The notes beneath the pieces were generated by a model. That model was not told the DNA's origin. It saw only the letters and a list, made by a program, of their open reading frames with translations, and made no database searches. Shown here piece by piece: positions 14,668 to 23,482 of a DNA stretch of 64,000 nucleotides (position 1 is the stretch's first letter; every line of letters starts with the position of its first letter). Source of the DNA: Pseudoxanthomonas beigongshangi (GTDB taxonomy: Bacteria > Pseudomonadota > Gammaproteobacteria > Xanthomonadales > Xanthomonadaceae); contig NZ_JADHDV010000019.1 of the NCBI RefSeq assembly GCF_016820515.1, forward strand, positions 16,103-80,102. Direction: 5' to 3'. The position numbers were made by a program, and so were the translations under genes.

Positions 14668-15966
14668 CTACAGCAATCCGTCGCGCTTGACCGCCAGGTA
14701 GCGCTCCACCAGCGCCGCCGGCAGATCCGCGCAGGTCACGTCCAGCACCATCACGTGGTGTCGCCGCAGGGCGTCGTGCGCGATCGCGCGCTGCTCCAGG
14801 TAACGGGCAATTGCGCCGGCGTGGACGGCGCCGGGCAGATCCTTCACCGGCGCGGCCAGCGCCTCGTCCAGTTCGCGTTCGCGCAGGCTCGCCACGCACA
14901 CCAGATGGCGCTTCTGCAGCAGCCGCACCGCGGCCAGCAGATCCTCGATGTCCTCGTCGCGCACGTTGGTCACCAGCATCACCAGCGAACGACGCCGCTG
15001 GCGCAACGACAGCTCGGTGGCCGCGGCCAGGTAATCGGTGGCGACCGGCTGCGGCTGCAGGTCATAGCTGGCCCGCAGCAGGGTATCGATCGCGCCCATG
15101 CCGCGCTGCGGCGCGACCCAGCGGCGCTCGCCACCGCTGGCGCCCAGGCCGACCGCGTCGCCCTGGCGCAGCGCCAGGTAGGACACCACCAGGGTGGCGT
15201 TGAGCGCGTGGTCGAAATGCGACAGGCCGCCTTCGCGCGCCATCATCCGGCGGCCGGTGTCCATCAGCATCACCAGTTGCTGGTTCTTCTCGTCCTGGTA
15301 TTCGCGCGAGATCAACTTGCGCGCGCGCGCGGTCGCCTTCCAGTCGATCTGGCGCAGGCTGTCGCCCACCCGGTACTCGCGCATCTGGTTGAAGTCGGTG
15401 CCCTCGCCGCGCCGGCGCTTCAGGTGCGCGCCGACCAGCCGCGAAGCCTGTTCGGCACTGAACAACGCGAACCGGGTCAGCGGCGCGAAGTCCGGATACA
15501 CGCGCACGGTGCGCGACTCGCCAATCCGGCGCGATTGCCACCACAGGCGCAGCGGCGAGTGCAGGCGGATCTGCGTGCCTTCGAAAACCGCGTCGCCGCG
15601 TTCGGTCGGGCTCAACCGATAGTGGAAGGACGTGGACTGGCCACGGCGCAGCCGCAGCCGCTGCGGCAGGCCCTGCATGGTCCAGTGGCCGGGATGCAGA
15701 TCGAACACGTCCACGCGCTGCCGCGACGCCGCTTCCAGGCGCACCGACACCTCGCGCGCGATCCCTAGTGGCCACGCATCCGGCATCTCCCGCTCAACCA
15801 CCGGCGATGGCCGGCGCCGCAGCCACAGCGCGTCGATCGCCGCCAGCAGGATCACCGCCGCGCCCGCGCCCAGCCAGGCCACCCGAGGCATGCCGGCGAA
15901 CAGCGCGGCCAGGCCGGACAGGCCCCACAGCACCAGGCAGGCGATCAGTGGCCAGGCGGGTCTCAT
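14668..15966 (-). CDS. DUF58-domain protein of the MoxR operon
   Basis: 432 residues. Two membrane helices lie near the N-terminus (about residues 5-25 and 30-47). A beta-rich stalk follows, then the DUF58 signature EYRVGDSLRQIDWKATARARKL. The C-terminal half reads as a vWA-like fold with VMLMDTGRRMMARE. Its start overlaps the MoxR stop by 4 bp, so translation is coupled. DUF58 proteins are regular partners of MoxR AAA+ ATPases, and the pair is thought to mature or chaperone metal- or cofactor-dependent proteins and envelope complexes. This is the last gene of a six-gene operon; a REP-like element follows its stop. Confidence 0.9.
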   Translation of the reverse strand: MRPAWPLIACLVLWGLSGLAALFAGMPRVAWLGAGAAVILLAAIDALWLRRRPSPVVEREMPDAWPLGIAREVSVRLEAASRQRVDVFDLHPGHWTMQGLPQRLRLRRGQSTSFHYRLSPTERGDAVFEGTQIRLHSPLRLWWQSRRIGESRTVRVYPDFAPLTRFALFSAEQASRLVGAHLKRRRGEGTDFNQMREYRVGDSLRQIDWKATARARKLISREYQDEKNQQLVMLMDTGRRMMAREGGLSHFDHALNATLVVSYLALRQGDAVGLGASGGERRWVAPQRGMGAIDTLLRASYDLQPQPVATDYLAAATELSLRQRRRSLVMLVTNVRDEDIEDLLAAVRLLQKRHLVCVASLRERELDEALAAPVKDLPGAVHAGAIARYLEQRAIAHDALRRHHVMVLDVTCADLPAALVERYLAVKRDGLL

Positions 15967-16955
15967 TTGCGCGGTGCTTCCACCTTGGCCAGCAGGGCGC
16001 GCAGCACGTCGTCCGGCGACTGGCCCTCGATCTGCAGTTCCGGCGCCAGCGCGATGCGGTGGCGCAGCGCGGGCGTGGCGATGTCGCGCACGTCGTCGGG
16101 CGTGACGAAATCGCGTCCCTGCAGCACCGCCTGCGCGCGCGCGGCGCGCACCAGCGCGATGCTGCCGCGCGGGCCGGCGCCCAGCGAAATGCCGGGCCAT
16201 TTGCGGGTGGCGGCGACAATGCGCACCGCGTAATCGATCACCTGCTCGTCCACCGTCACCGCGGCGGTGCCTCGCTGCATGGCGAGGATGTCGGCCGCAC
16301 CAAGCACGCGTCGCACCTGCGACAGATCGAAGTCGCCGGCGGTGCGGCCGGTGGTGATCGCGTCGACCATCCGCTTTTCGTCGTCCAGCTCCGGATAGTC
16401 GATCAGGATCTTCAGCAGGAAACGATCCAGCTGCGCTTCCGGCAGCGGATAGGTGCCTTCCTGCTCGACCGGGTTCTGGGTGGCGAGGGTCATGAACGGC
16501 GGCGCCAGTTCGAAGGACTTGCCCTCGATGGTCACCTGCCCTTCCTGCATCACTTCCAGCAACGCGGACTGGGTCTTGGCCGGCGCGCGGTTGATTTCGT
16601 CGGCCAGCAGCAGGTGGGTGAACACCGGGCCGCGCCGGATCTTGAAGCTCTCGGTCTTGGGGTCGTAGACGGCGTGTCCGCTGACGTCGCTGGGCATCAG
16701 GTCGGGAGTGAACTGCACGCGCGCGTAGGTCAGTTCCAGCGCCTGTGCCAGCGCGCGCACCAGCAAGGTCTTGCCCAGCCCGGGCACGCCCTCGATCAGC
16801 ACGTGGCCGCCGGCCAGCAGCGCGATCAGGATCTGGTCCAGCACTTCGGCCTGGCCGATGAACGCCTTGGACACTTCCTCGCGCACCTGGGCGGCGCGTT
16901 CGGCCAGGATTTCGCCGGTCATTGCGCCGTCGATTGCGGCGGTGGAATCGTTCAT
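15963..16955 (-). CDS. MoxR-family AAA+ ATPase
   Basis: This 330-residue cytosolic ATPase has Walker A GVPGLGKT (residues 56-63), Walker B LLLADEINRAPAKTQ, sensor-1 TQNPVEQEGTYPLPEAQLDRF and the lid domain with the GPRGS sensor-2 region. These are textbook MoxR features. MoxR ATPases remodel client proteins together with vWA-type partners. The start at 16955 overlaps the DUF4350 stop by 4 bp, and the DUF58 gene starts over its own stop. A much longer open frame upstream (to 18494) is only the antisense or other-frame reading of its neighbours. Confidence 0.95.
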   Translation of the reverse strand: MNDSTAAIDGAMTGEILAERAAQVREEVSKAFIGQAEVLDQILIALLAGGHVLIEGVPGLGKTLLVRALAQALELTYARVQFTPDLMPSDVSGHAVYDPKTESFKIRRGPVFTHLLLADEINRAPAKTQSALLEVMQEGQVTIEGKSFELAPPFMTLATQNPVEQEGTYPLPEAQLDRFLLKILIDYPELDDEKRMVDAITTGRTAGDFDLSQVRRVLGAADILAMQRGTAAVTVDEQVIDYAVRIVAATRKWPGISLGAGPRGSIALVRAARAQAVLQGRDFVTPDDVRDIATPALRHRIALAPELQIEGQSPDDVLRALLAKVEAPRK

Positions 16956-18130
16956 AGTCGGTTTCTCAGCTGGATCAGGGTGGAAATGCGGTCTCGGAAG
17001 CCGGCCTTGTCCTGCGTGGACGGCGTCTGCAGGGCGTTGCGCACGGTCTCGACCGGGATGTCCAGGCGCTCGGCCACCGCCTGGATCTGGGCCTCGCCGG
17101 CGAGCGCGGCGGCCACCGGATCCCGGCGGCGCAAACGGCTCAGGAAGGCCTGGCGGGCGGCAACGTAGAGCAGCACGCCGCGTCCGTAGCGGAACAGGTG
17201 ATCGCCGCTGGCGCGCACGTGTTCCAGCAGCGAACGGCGATCCATCGGCGGTGCCGGAAGCGGCGGGCCGAAGCGCTGCATCCGCGACCACAACCACACC
17301 AGCAGCGCGACCAGCAGCGGCAACCAGACCATCCAGCCACGGAACAGGATCGTGCGCAGCAGCGACGGCATGTCCGCGGCGTAGACCAGGTGCATGGTGC
17401 CGGCGCCGTAGTTGGGCGCCAGCACCTGTCTCGCCAGCGCCTGGTGCGGCGGATCGCGCAAGCCGCCCTGGGGCGCCTTCAGCGGGTCCCCGAACGGATT
17501 GCCGGCACCGCCCTGGTTGGTCAGGAAATCGAAGTCCGCCAGCACGTCGACGTGGCCGTCGCCATGGGCCAGGCGGGCGTAGACGTAGCCGGCATCCAGG
17601 TCGCCCCAGGCCAGTTCCGGTTCCACGTCGTGCAGGCGGAAACGCCGGCCGCGGCAGAATTCGACATGCGCGCGCTGGCCTTCCACCTGCAGGTCGGCGC
17701 AGCTGCTGTCGTCGGTGCTCTCCACGCCCAGCCACTGCAACAGCAGCGGATCCGGGCTGCCGTCCCAGATTCGCTGGGGCGGCGTGCGCACCAGCAGGTG
17801 GCCACCGCCTTCCACCCAGTCCAGCAGCCGTTCGGCCTGCACCGCGTCCAGGCCACTGGCTTCGTTGAACAGCAGCACGGTATCGCGCGGTCCCGGCGGA
17901 TGCGCGTCCAGTGCGAGCCGCTGCCGCGACTGCGCCTTTATTCCATCGGCCTCCAGCGCCTTGCGCAGCGCGTAGAGCGGGTTGTACGCCGCCTCGCCGT
18001 TGGGCGGCAGGTACAGGGTCTGGTCGACCCGGTGGTAGTTGCGCGTGAACCAGTACACGCCGGCCGCGATCAGCAAACCGCCCAGCAGGGTCAGGGCGAC
18101 GATGAGGGCCACCTTTCCGGGTCGCTTCAT
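16952..18130 (-). CDS. DUF4350-domain membrane protein of the MoxR operon
   Basis: 392 residues. An N-terminal membrane helix lies at about residues 8-26 (VALIVALTLLGGLLIAAGVYW). A periplasmic Rossmann-like DUF4350 domain follows, with YNPLYALRKALEADG, DTVLLFNEASGLDAVQAERLLDWVEGGG and LLVRTPP. A second helix (WMVWLPLLVALLVWLWS) lies near residue 275, and the C-terminal part is cytosolic. Both ends overlap neighbouring genes by 4 bp. The domain is a habitual member of MoxR/DUF58 operons, probably forming the envelope side of the complex; the biochemical role is unknown. Confidence 0.87.
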   Translation of the reverse strand: MKRPGKVALIVALTLLGGLLIAAGVYWFTRNYHRVDQTLYLPPNGEAAYNPLYALRKALEADGIKAQSRQRLALDAHPPGPRDTVLLFNEASGLDAVQAERLLDWVEGGGHLLVRTPPQRIWDGSPDPLLLQWLGVESTDDSSCADLQVEGQRAHVEFCRGRRFRLHDVEPELAWGDLDAGYVYARLAHGDGHVDVLADFDFLTNQGGAGNPFGDPLKAPQGGLRDPPHQALARQVLAPNYGAGTMHLVYAADMPSLLRTILFRGWMVWLPLLVALLVWLWSRMQRFGPPLPAPPMDRRSLLEHVRASGDHLFRYGRGVLLYVAARQAFLSRLRRRDPVAAALAGEAQIQAVAERLDIPVETVRNALQTPSTQDKAGFRDRISTLIQLRNRL

Positions 18131-19707
18131 GCCAGCCACCCGCCGCGCGCCTGCATCTGTCCCAGCAGGGATTCGAACTCCGCCTCCTCCGGCAGCCGCT
18201 GCGCATAGGCCGCGTACTGCCAGACCCGGACGATGCGGGCGAACAGCTGCCGATCCTCCACCTGCGCCATCCGCCGCGACAGCCGCAGGCATTCGGCCTC
18301 GGTGGCGCCCGGCGGCAATTCCACCTGCGCGCGGCGGCCCATCGCCTGCACGCCGGCCCGGTACAGCAGCGCCAACGCGTCGCGCGCGCACCCTTCGCGC
18401 CACAGGCGACGGGCGACGCTCGCCACGTCATCGGGCAGCGCTTCGGGAATCCGTACCGGTTCGCTGGCAACGTCGGCATCGAACACTGGCGCACGTCCGC
18501 CCGCCCCGCGCATCCACGGCAACCAGTAGCGCGCGGTCGCCAGCAGGATCAGCACCAGCACGCCGAGCAGGATCCACAGGCCCCATTCGGCGAGGAAGGC
18601 GAACAACGCCGCCACGCCCTGTAGCCAACCCATCTGCGGACGCCGGGAGGGTGTCTCGGGCTCGGCCTTGTCGATCCGCTCCCACTGCTTCTGCACCACG
18701 CTGCGGTTGAGCGACGGATCCCGGTAGGCCTGCGTGCTGGCGCGACGGAAACCGCCATCGTCAACCCGCTGATCGCCGAAGACTTCCGGCAGGGTCGGCG
18801 GCTTCGGCGCGTCATCGGCACCATCGGACACCACGTGCGCGTCGGAATCCTCGGCCGCTGGAACCTCCGGGTCCTCGCTCTGCGCCCGCGCCATTCCCGG
18901 CACCAGGCCCCCCATCAGCACCAGCGCGACAACCAGCGCCGACGCGCCGCGGGCAAGCCGGCCGCGCAACTTGCGGAACACGATCTCCACGTCCCACGCT
19001 TCAAGCTGGGTGCGGCGGTTGAGGTACAGGCCGAAGCCGGCGCCGACGAAGAATGGTTCCACCACCGACATCGCCATCCAGGCCAGCGCGTTGAGGCCAA
19101 TCCTTACCCAAGCCGGCGACTGCTCGACGATCAGCGTCCAGGTGGTGCGCAGGGTTTCCGGCAGCAGCTCCAGCGGCGTGAACATCAGGATGCCGGCGAT
19201 GCCGCCCAGGAACAGCGCGCCTTCGAAGTGCAGGCAGACCAGGGTCAGCAGCGCGGCGTTTCCGTAGATCGCTCCCCCCAGCACGCGACGGCGTTCGCGC
19301 AGGCGCTGGCCCTGCACGCCTTCCAGCAGGTCCACCGGCAGGTACAGTGAACGCACCGGGCTCAGGCGCCGCCAGGTCAGGTAGTGCAGCATCGGCTTCC
19401 AGCCCCAGGTCGCCTGCGCGCGCACGGTCTCGCGTACGCCGGGCACCGCGCCGAACACCGCGCGCGAGGCGACGTACATCGGAATGCGGTCGAACACCGG
19501 CTTGAGCCACCACATCAGGAAGCCGGCCAGGCCGATCAGGTCGAGCGCCCAGCCGGCCGCGTTGAGCAGCACGAACACCGGCAGCGTCACCAGCAGCCAG
19601 GGCTTCCAGATCGCGGCCGCGTGCCGGCGCACCAGCGCCATGCCCAGTTCCATCGCCTCCCAGGACGAACGCGCGCGCAGCTGGACGGTGAGCTGTTCAA
19701 GCCTCAT
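18127..19707 (-). CDS. DUF4129-domain multi-pass membrane protein of the MoxR operon
   Basis: 526 residues. The N-terminal half is multi-helical. A soluble periplasmic segment (about residues 275-355, acidic, with PKPPTLPEVFGDQRVDDGG) follows, then one helix, WGLWILLGVLVLILLATARYW. The C-terminal cytosolic DUF4129 region reads DDVASVARRLWREGCARDALALLYRAGV. DUF4129 is often found with transglutaminase-like or MoxR partners. The gene overlaps the SpoIIM-like gene by 11 bp and the DUF4350 gene by 4 bp, so six proteins are likely made together. Confidence 0.85.
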   Translation of the reverse strand: MRLEQLTVQLRARSSWEAMELGMALVRRHAAAIWKPWLLVTLPVFVLLNAAGWALDLIGLAGFLMWWLKPVFDRIPMYVASRAVFGAVPGVRETVRAQATWGWKPMLHYLTWRRLSPVRSLYLPVDLLEGVQGQRLRERRRVLGGAIYGNAALLTLVCLHFEGALFLGGIAGILMFTPLELLPETLRTTWTLIVEQSPAWVRIGLNALAWMAMSVVEPFFVGAGFGLYLNRRTQLEAWDVEIVFRKLRGRLARGASALVVALVLMGGLVPGMARAQSEDPEVPAAEDSDAHVVSDGADDAPKPPTLPEVFGDQRVDDGGFRRASTQAYRDPSLNRSVVQKQWERIDKAEPETPSRRPQMGWLQGVAALFAFLAEWGLWILLGVLVLILLATARYWLPWMRGAGGRAPVFDADVASEPVRIPEALPDDVASVARRLWREGCARDALALLYRAGVQAMGRRAQVELPPGATEAECLRLSRRMAQVEDRQLFARIVRVWQYAAYAQRLPEEAEFESLLGQMQARGGWLA

Positions 19708-20692
19708 CGGGGGTTCCCCGGCCGCCGCGCCACAGCCACAACAGCACCAGCGTCCACAGCGTCGCCGAGACGCCGTATTTCACCGGGGCGGGAATCGACT
19801 GGATCGAGGACCAGAACGCTTCGATGAAGGCGGCGACAAAGAACATCAACGCCGCGCCCAGGCAAATCCGCGCACCCTTCCAGCCGGCCTCGACCAGCGC
19901 GTCCACCCGCCGCCGCCGCCCGGGCGCGAGCAGGTTGTAGCCCAGCCGCAGGCCGGCGCCGCCGGTGATGACGATCGCGGTCAGCTCGAACGGCGCGTGC
20001 CCGGCGACGAAGCGCCACAGCGGATCGGCCGAACCGATCTGCTGGAGGTGGCCGAACGAGGCGCCGATGTCCACGCCGTTGAAGATCAGCACGTAGATCG
20101 GTCCCAGGCAGCCCAGCAGCCCGCTGGCGAACACGCGCAGGCCGATGCTGGTGTTGTTCATGATGTACACGCCGAACATGTACCAGTCGCTGCCCGAGTC
20201 GCGGCCAAGCCGGTGGCGCGGGTCGTTGGGATCGAACATCCGCTCCATCGAGGCGATTTCCTCCGGCGCCTTGATCCCGTGGATCAGCTCCGGCTGGTAC
20301 TGCAGCAGCACGAACAGCACGATCATCGGCAACGCGAACAGCGCCGCGGCGACCCACATGCAGGCCGCCTCGCTGCGGACCAGCCGCGGGAAGTCGGCCA
20401 GCACGAACACCAGCGCGCGCCGCCAGCGCGGCGGCGGCGTGCGGTACAGCAGGTTGTGACCGCGCTGCATCAGCTGCTGCAGGCGATCGGTGATCTGCGG
20501 GCTGTAGCCGCGCTTGCGCGCCAGCGCCAGCTGCTCGCAGATGCGGCGATAGCGGGCCGGCACGTCCTCGTCGGCCAGTTCGGCGCGGTTGCGCGCATCG
20601 CGCGCCTGGCGCGGCTCGCCACGCAGATCCAGCCAGTGTTCGAAGGCCAGCCATTCGCGCTGGTAGCGGGCGACGAACTGCTCCTGCCTCAT
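19697..20692 (-). CDS. SpoIIM-family (stage II sporulation protein M-like) membrane protein
   Basis: 331 residues. The N-terminal ~100 residues are cytosolic and helical ([16 protein letters not shown]...[11 protein letters not shown]). They are followed by several membrane helices and the SpoIIM-type patterns [36 protein letters not shown] and [21 protein letters not shown]. In Bacillus the family acts in septal peptidoglycan hydrolysis during engulfment. Here the organism does not sporulate and the protein belongs to the MoxR operon. The start at 20692 overlaps the RDD stop by 4 bp. Confidence 0.9.
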   Translation of the reverse strand: MRQEQFVARYQREWLAFEHWLDLRGEPRQARDARNRAELADEDVPARYRRICEQLALARKRGYSPQITDRLQQLMQRGHNLLYRTPPPRWRRALVFVLADFPRLVRSEAACMWVAAALFALPMIVLFVLLQYQPELIHGIKAPEEIASMERMFDPNDPRHRLGRDSGSDWYMFGVYIMNNTSIGLRVFASGLLGCLGPIYVLIFNGVDIGASFGHLQQIGSADPLWRFVAGHAPFELTAIVITGGAGLRLGYNLLAPGRRRRVDALVEAGWKGARICLGAALMFFVAAFIEAFWSSIQSIPAPVKYGVSATLWTLVLLWLWRGGRGTPDEA

Positions 20693-21372
20693 CGACGCCC
20701 CACCAGCCAGTTGGCCATGCCGTACAGGCGCAATACGCCGGCCTGTCCCTGCGCCTGGGTCAACGGCGCGACGATGTCGGCCAGCTCGGCCTGGCGTGCC
20801 GGCGTCAGCAATGGCGCGCGTTCGCCGAAGGCGACGATCGCGGCCTGTTCGTCGGGCTGCAGCCCGGGCGGCACCGCCACCACCACGTCGGCCGGTGCCG
20901 GCACGGCGTCGCGCGAATGATCCACGTGGACCACGACGGTCCTCGCCACCATGTCGCCAAGCCGGCGGCCATGCGGATCGGCCAGGCTGCTGATCAGCCC
21001 GGCCATGTAGCCGAATGGCAACATGTCGACCGTGCGCAGCAGGTTGCGGGTGATCGCCGCGAGCCAACCCAGCGGCGCGCCGTCGGCCGACACCACCCGC
21101 AGGCCCATCGCGCGCTTGCCGACGGTCTGCCCGTTCCAGAACGCCTCCAGGGCGATCGGGTAGATCCAGTAGACGATGAACATCAGCACCATCGACAGGC
21201 CCTGGCCCATCTTGCCCATCAAGCCGAGCACGGTGCCGACCACGAACAGGATGCCCACCCGCACCGCCAGATCGATCGACCAGGCCACCGCGCGCGGTAC
21301 CGGGCCGGAAGCCGGCAGATGCAGGGCGACGCCCTCGGGCGTGATCACCTCACGGTAGGTGTCCAGTTTCAA
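20689..21372 (-). CDS. RDD-family membrane protein, first gene of the MoxR operon
   Basis: 227 residues. The RDD signature starts as [21 protein letters not shown] and continues through [20 protein letters not shown] and [41 protein letters not shown]. There are about four membrane helices and a soluble C-terminal tail. The function of RDD proteins is poorly defined. It begins the operon read leftward from 21372; the promoter should lie in 21373-21534, a region shared with the divergent YkgJ-like gene. Confidence 0.9.
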   Translation of the reverse strand: MKLDTYREVITPEGVALHLPASGPVPRAVAWSIDLAVRVGILFVVGTVLGLMGKMGQGLSMVLMFIVYWIYPIALEAFWNGQTVGKRAMGLRVVSADGAPLGWLAAITRNLLRTVDMLPFGYMAGLISSLADPHGRRLGDMVARTVVVHVDHSRDAVPAPADVVVAVPPGLQPDEQAAIVAFGERAPLLTPARQAELADIVAPLTQAQGQAGVLRLYGMANWLVGRR

Positions 21373-21534
21373 TGCGTCACCCGATGCCGGCCCGCGTGCG
21401 GGTGCCGGCGATGCGCCGTCCTGGCGATATCTGCGTGCTGCGCGCCATGCGCGATCCGATCCCCTGTTCCATCCGTTGCGACTTTAGCCGCCACGGCGGC
21501 GCTTGCCCAGTCCGCGCAAGGCTACACTGCCGCC

Positions 21535-21801
21535 ATGTCATCGCTGTTTCCCTGCCGCGCCGGATGCGCCGCCTGCTGCACCGCGCCGTCCATCGCCTCG
21601 CCGATCCCCGGCATGCCCGCCGGCAAACCGGCGGGCGTGGCCTGCGTGCAACTGGACGAGGCGCTGCGCTGCCGGCTGTTCGGACACCCCGAACGCCCCC
21701 GGTTCTGCGCCACCTTCAAGCCGGGACCGGAAATGTGCGGGCGCAGCCGCCAGGAGGCCATGGCCTACCTGGACGCGCTGGAGCGGGCCACCCGGCCCTG
21801 A
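21535..21801 (+). CDS. YkgJ-family cysteine-cluster protein
   Basis: An 88-residue protein with the metal-binding pattern C7-x3-C11-x2-C14-C15, further cysteines in [26 protein letters not shown] and EMCG, and a C-terminal helix. This is the small YkgJ/UPF0153 zinc- or iron-chelating family. The ATG at 21535 starts exactly at the conserved region; the longer frame upstream overlaps the divergent RDD promoter and is not needed. Its function is unknown. Confidence 0.85.
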   Translation: MSSLFPCRAGCAACCTAPSIASPIPGMPAGKPAGVACVQLDEALRCRLFGHPERPRFCATFKPGPEMCGRSRQEAMAYLDALERATRP

Positions 21802-21817
21802 TGCCTGGCGATGCATA

Positions 21818-22723
21818 TCAACTGACGGTCGGTTTTTCCTTCTTGCCAGCGAACACACGCCGGATGCCCGCGCCGATGGCGACCACGCCGATCAGCAGCA
21901 GCTTCCAGAACTTGGCAAACACCAGGCCGATCTTGGCGAACAGGCCGGCCTTCGCCGCGAGTCCGCCGCCGACCAGCGCCGCCAGGCCGTAACTGGCGAC
22001 CTTGTCGGTGGATGCGTCGAAGTCGGCGTAGCGGGCGCCAGCGTCGAACTCGGTCATCGGCAGCAGTTCCTGCATGCCTTTCTGTACCTGCGCCAGTTCG
22101 GTCATGTCAGCCACCGCGTTGAGGCTGAGATAGCCATGCCGCCCGAGTACGCGGATGTCGTAGTTCAACGTATGTTCGGCGCTGCCGTTGAAGGACAGTT
22201 CCTTGGCCCAGTAGAGCTTCTTGGCCGAACCGTCATAGCGCGGCGGCACCGCCCAGCCGACCAGATCCACGGTGCCGTAACCGGCCTCCTTGCGCGCGCC
22301 GTTCTCCTCGCTCGTGGACTTTTTCATTTCGGTCAGCATCTCGGCGTAGTCGATCTTGGCCGCGTCCTCGTCGGAGACATAACCCTCGTCCGAGTAGGTG
22401 ACCACGACGGCCCAACTGTCGTCGGTCAGCAGATCCGGCTTGCGCGGCACGATCAGGCCCAGCACCGATTCATCGGGCGGATTGCCCCACAGATCCTCCA
22501 GCACGCGGCGGGCGTCGGCCTGCTCCAGGTAGCGGAAGTCCGGCGTCAGCTGGAAGCGCGCGTGTGCCTTTGGCACGGTGATGTCGCCCTCCTTGAACTG
22601 CAATCCCGCGACGAACTGTTCAGCGCTCGGGCCGGCGTCTTCCCCGTCTTCCTGCGCCATTGCCGGCGTTCCCCACGCCAGTGCCACGGCGGCCAGCAGG
22701 CCACCGAACCATGGTTTCAGCAT
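21818..22723 (-). CDS. DUF2167-family membrane-anchored protein
   Basis: 301 residues with a signal peptide (MLKPWFGGLLAAVALAWGTPAMA). The mature part contains GDITVPKAHARFQLTPDFRYL, PDLLTDDSWAVVVTYSDEGYVSDEDA, VGWAVPPRYDGSAKKLYWAKEL and LNYDIRVLGRHGYLSLNAVA. This order is the DUF2167 signature. A C-terminal hydrophobic pair (LAALVGGGLAAKAGLFAKIGLVFAKFWKLLLIGVVAIGAG, split by charged residues) and a basic tail anchor it. The start at 22723 has GGGGAAG upstream. The role is unknown. Confidence 0.88.
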   Translation of the reverse strand: MLKPWFGGLLAAVALAWGTPAMAQEDGEDAGPSAEQFVAGLQFKEGDITVPKAHARFQLTPDFRYLEQADARRVLEDLWGNPPDESVLGLIVPRKPDLLTDDSWAVVVTYSDEGYVSDEDAAKIDYAEMLTEMKKSTSEENGARKEAGYGTVDLVGWAVPPRYDGSAKKLYWAKELSFNGSAEHTLNYDIRVLGRHGYLSLNAVADMTELAQVQKGMQELLPMTEFDAGARYADFDASTDKVASYGLAALVGGGLAAKAGLFAKIGLVFAKFWKLLLIGVVAIGAGIRRVFAGKKEKPTVS

Positions 22724-22889
22724 TTTCTTCCCCGTTGATGGACAGATCCCTGTCCCGCGCCAGTGTTGCCGGAGCGCCGGCGGCAGGCAAGCCTCGGCCA
22801 TCGGCAAAGGATTCGGCGGGTTCCAGGCAAGCCGGAACGCAATCCCGGCAACCGGCGGGTTCCGGCCGGACCGTGGAAACCGGAAGACG

Positions 22890-23432
22890 TCAGTCCTTCG
22901 CGGCCTGCAGGTACTGATCCTTCAGGCGCACGTAGTGGGCGGCCGAGTAGTGCAGGCTCTCGATTTCCTTGTCGCTGAGCCGGCGGGCGAAACGCGCCGG
23001 ATTGCCCAGCCACAGTTCGGCCTCGCCGATGACCTTGCCGGGACCGACCACCGCGCCGGCGCCGACGAAGCCGTATTTCTTCACCGTGGCGCCGTCCAGG
23101 ATGCACGCGCCCATGCCGATCAGGCACAGGTCCTCGATGGTGCAGGCGTGGATGATGGTGCCGTGACCCACCGTGACATCGGCGCCGATCAGGGTCGGAT
23201 GGCCGGCCCGGTTGTACGGGCTGTGGTGGCTGACATGGATGATGGTGCCGTCCTGCACGTTGGTGCGGGCACCGATGCGGATGTGGTTGACGTCACCCCG
23301 GATCACCGTGCCCGGCCACACCGAGACGTCCTCCGCCAGTTCGACGTCACCGATGACGGTCGCCGCCGGGTCCACGTAGACGCGCGGGCCGAGGGCGGGA
23401 AAACGGTCAAGATAGGGGCGGATAGCGGTCAT
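22890..23432 (-). CDS. Gamma-class carbonic anhydrase-family protein (YrdA/PaaY-like)
   Basis: 180 residues forming a left-handed beta-helix of hexapeptide repeats (VIGDVELAEDVSVWPG, VIRGDVNHIRIGARTNVQDGTIIHV). The three zinc histidines of gamma carbonic anhydrases are His66, His90 and His95. The C-terminal helix (DKEIESLHYSAAHYVRLKDQYL) is as in YrdA. Members may hydrate CO2 or act as thioesterase or acyl-binding proteins, so the activity is not certain. It is divergent from the aldehyde dehydrogenase gene, with 50 bp between starts. Confidence 0.92.
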   Translation of the reverse strand: MTAIRPYLDRFPALGPRVYVDPAATVIGDVELAEDVSVWPGTVIRGDVNHIRIGARTNVQDGTIIHVSHHSPYNRAGHPTLIGADVTVGHGTIIHACTIEDLCLIGMGACILDGATVKKYGFVGAGAVVGPGKVIGEAELWLGNPARFARRLSDKEIESLHYSAAHYVRLKDQYLQAAKD

Positions 23433-23482
23433 GTCGCCATTGTAGCGACCATACGCACGCGTCCGGCCCTACACTCCGGTGC

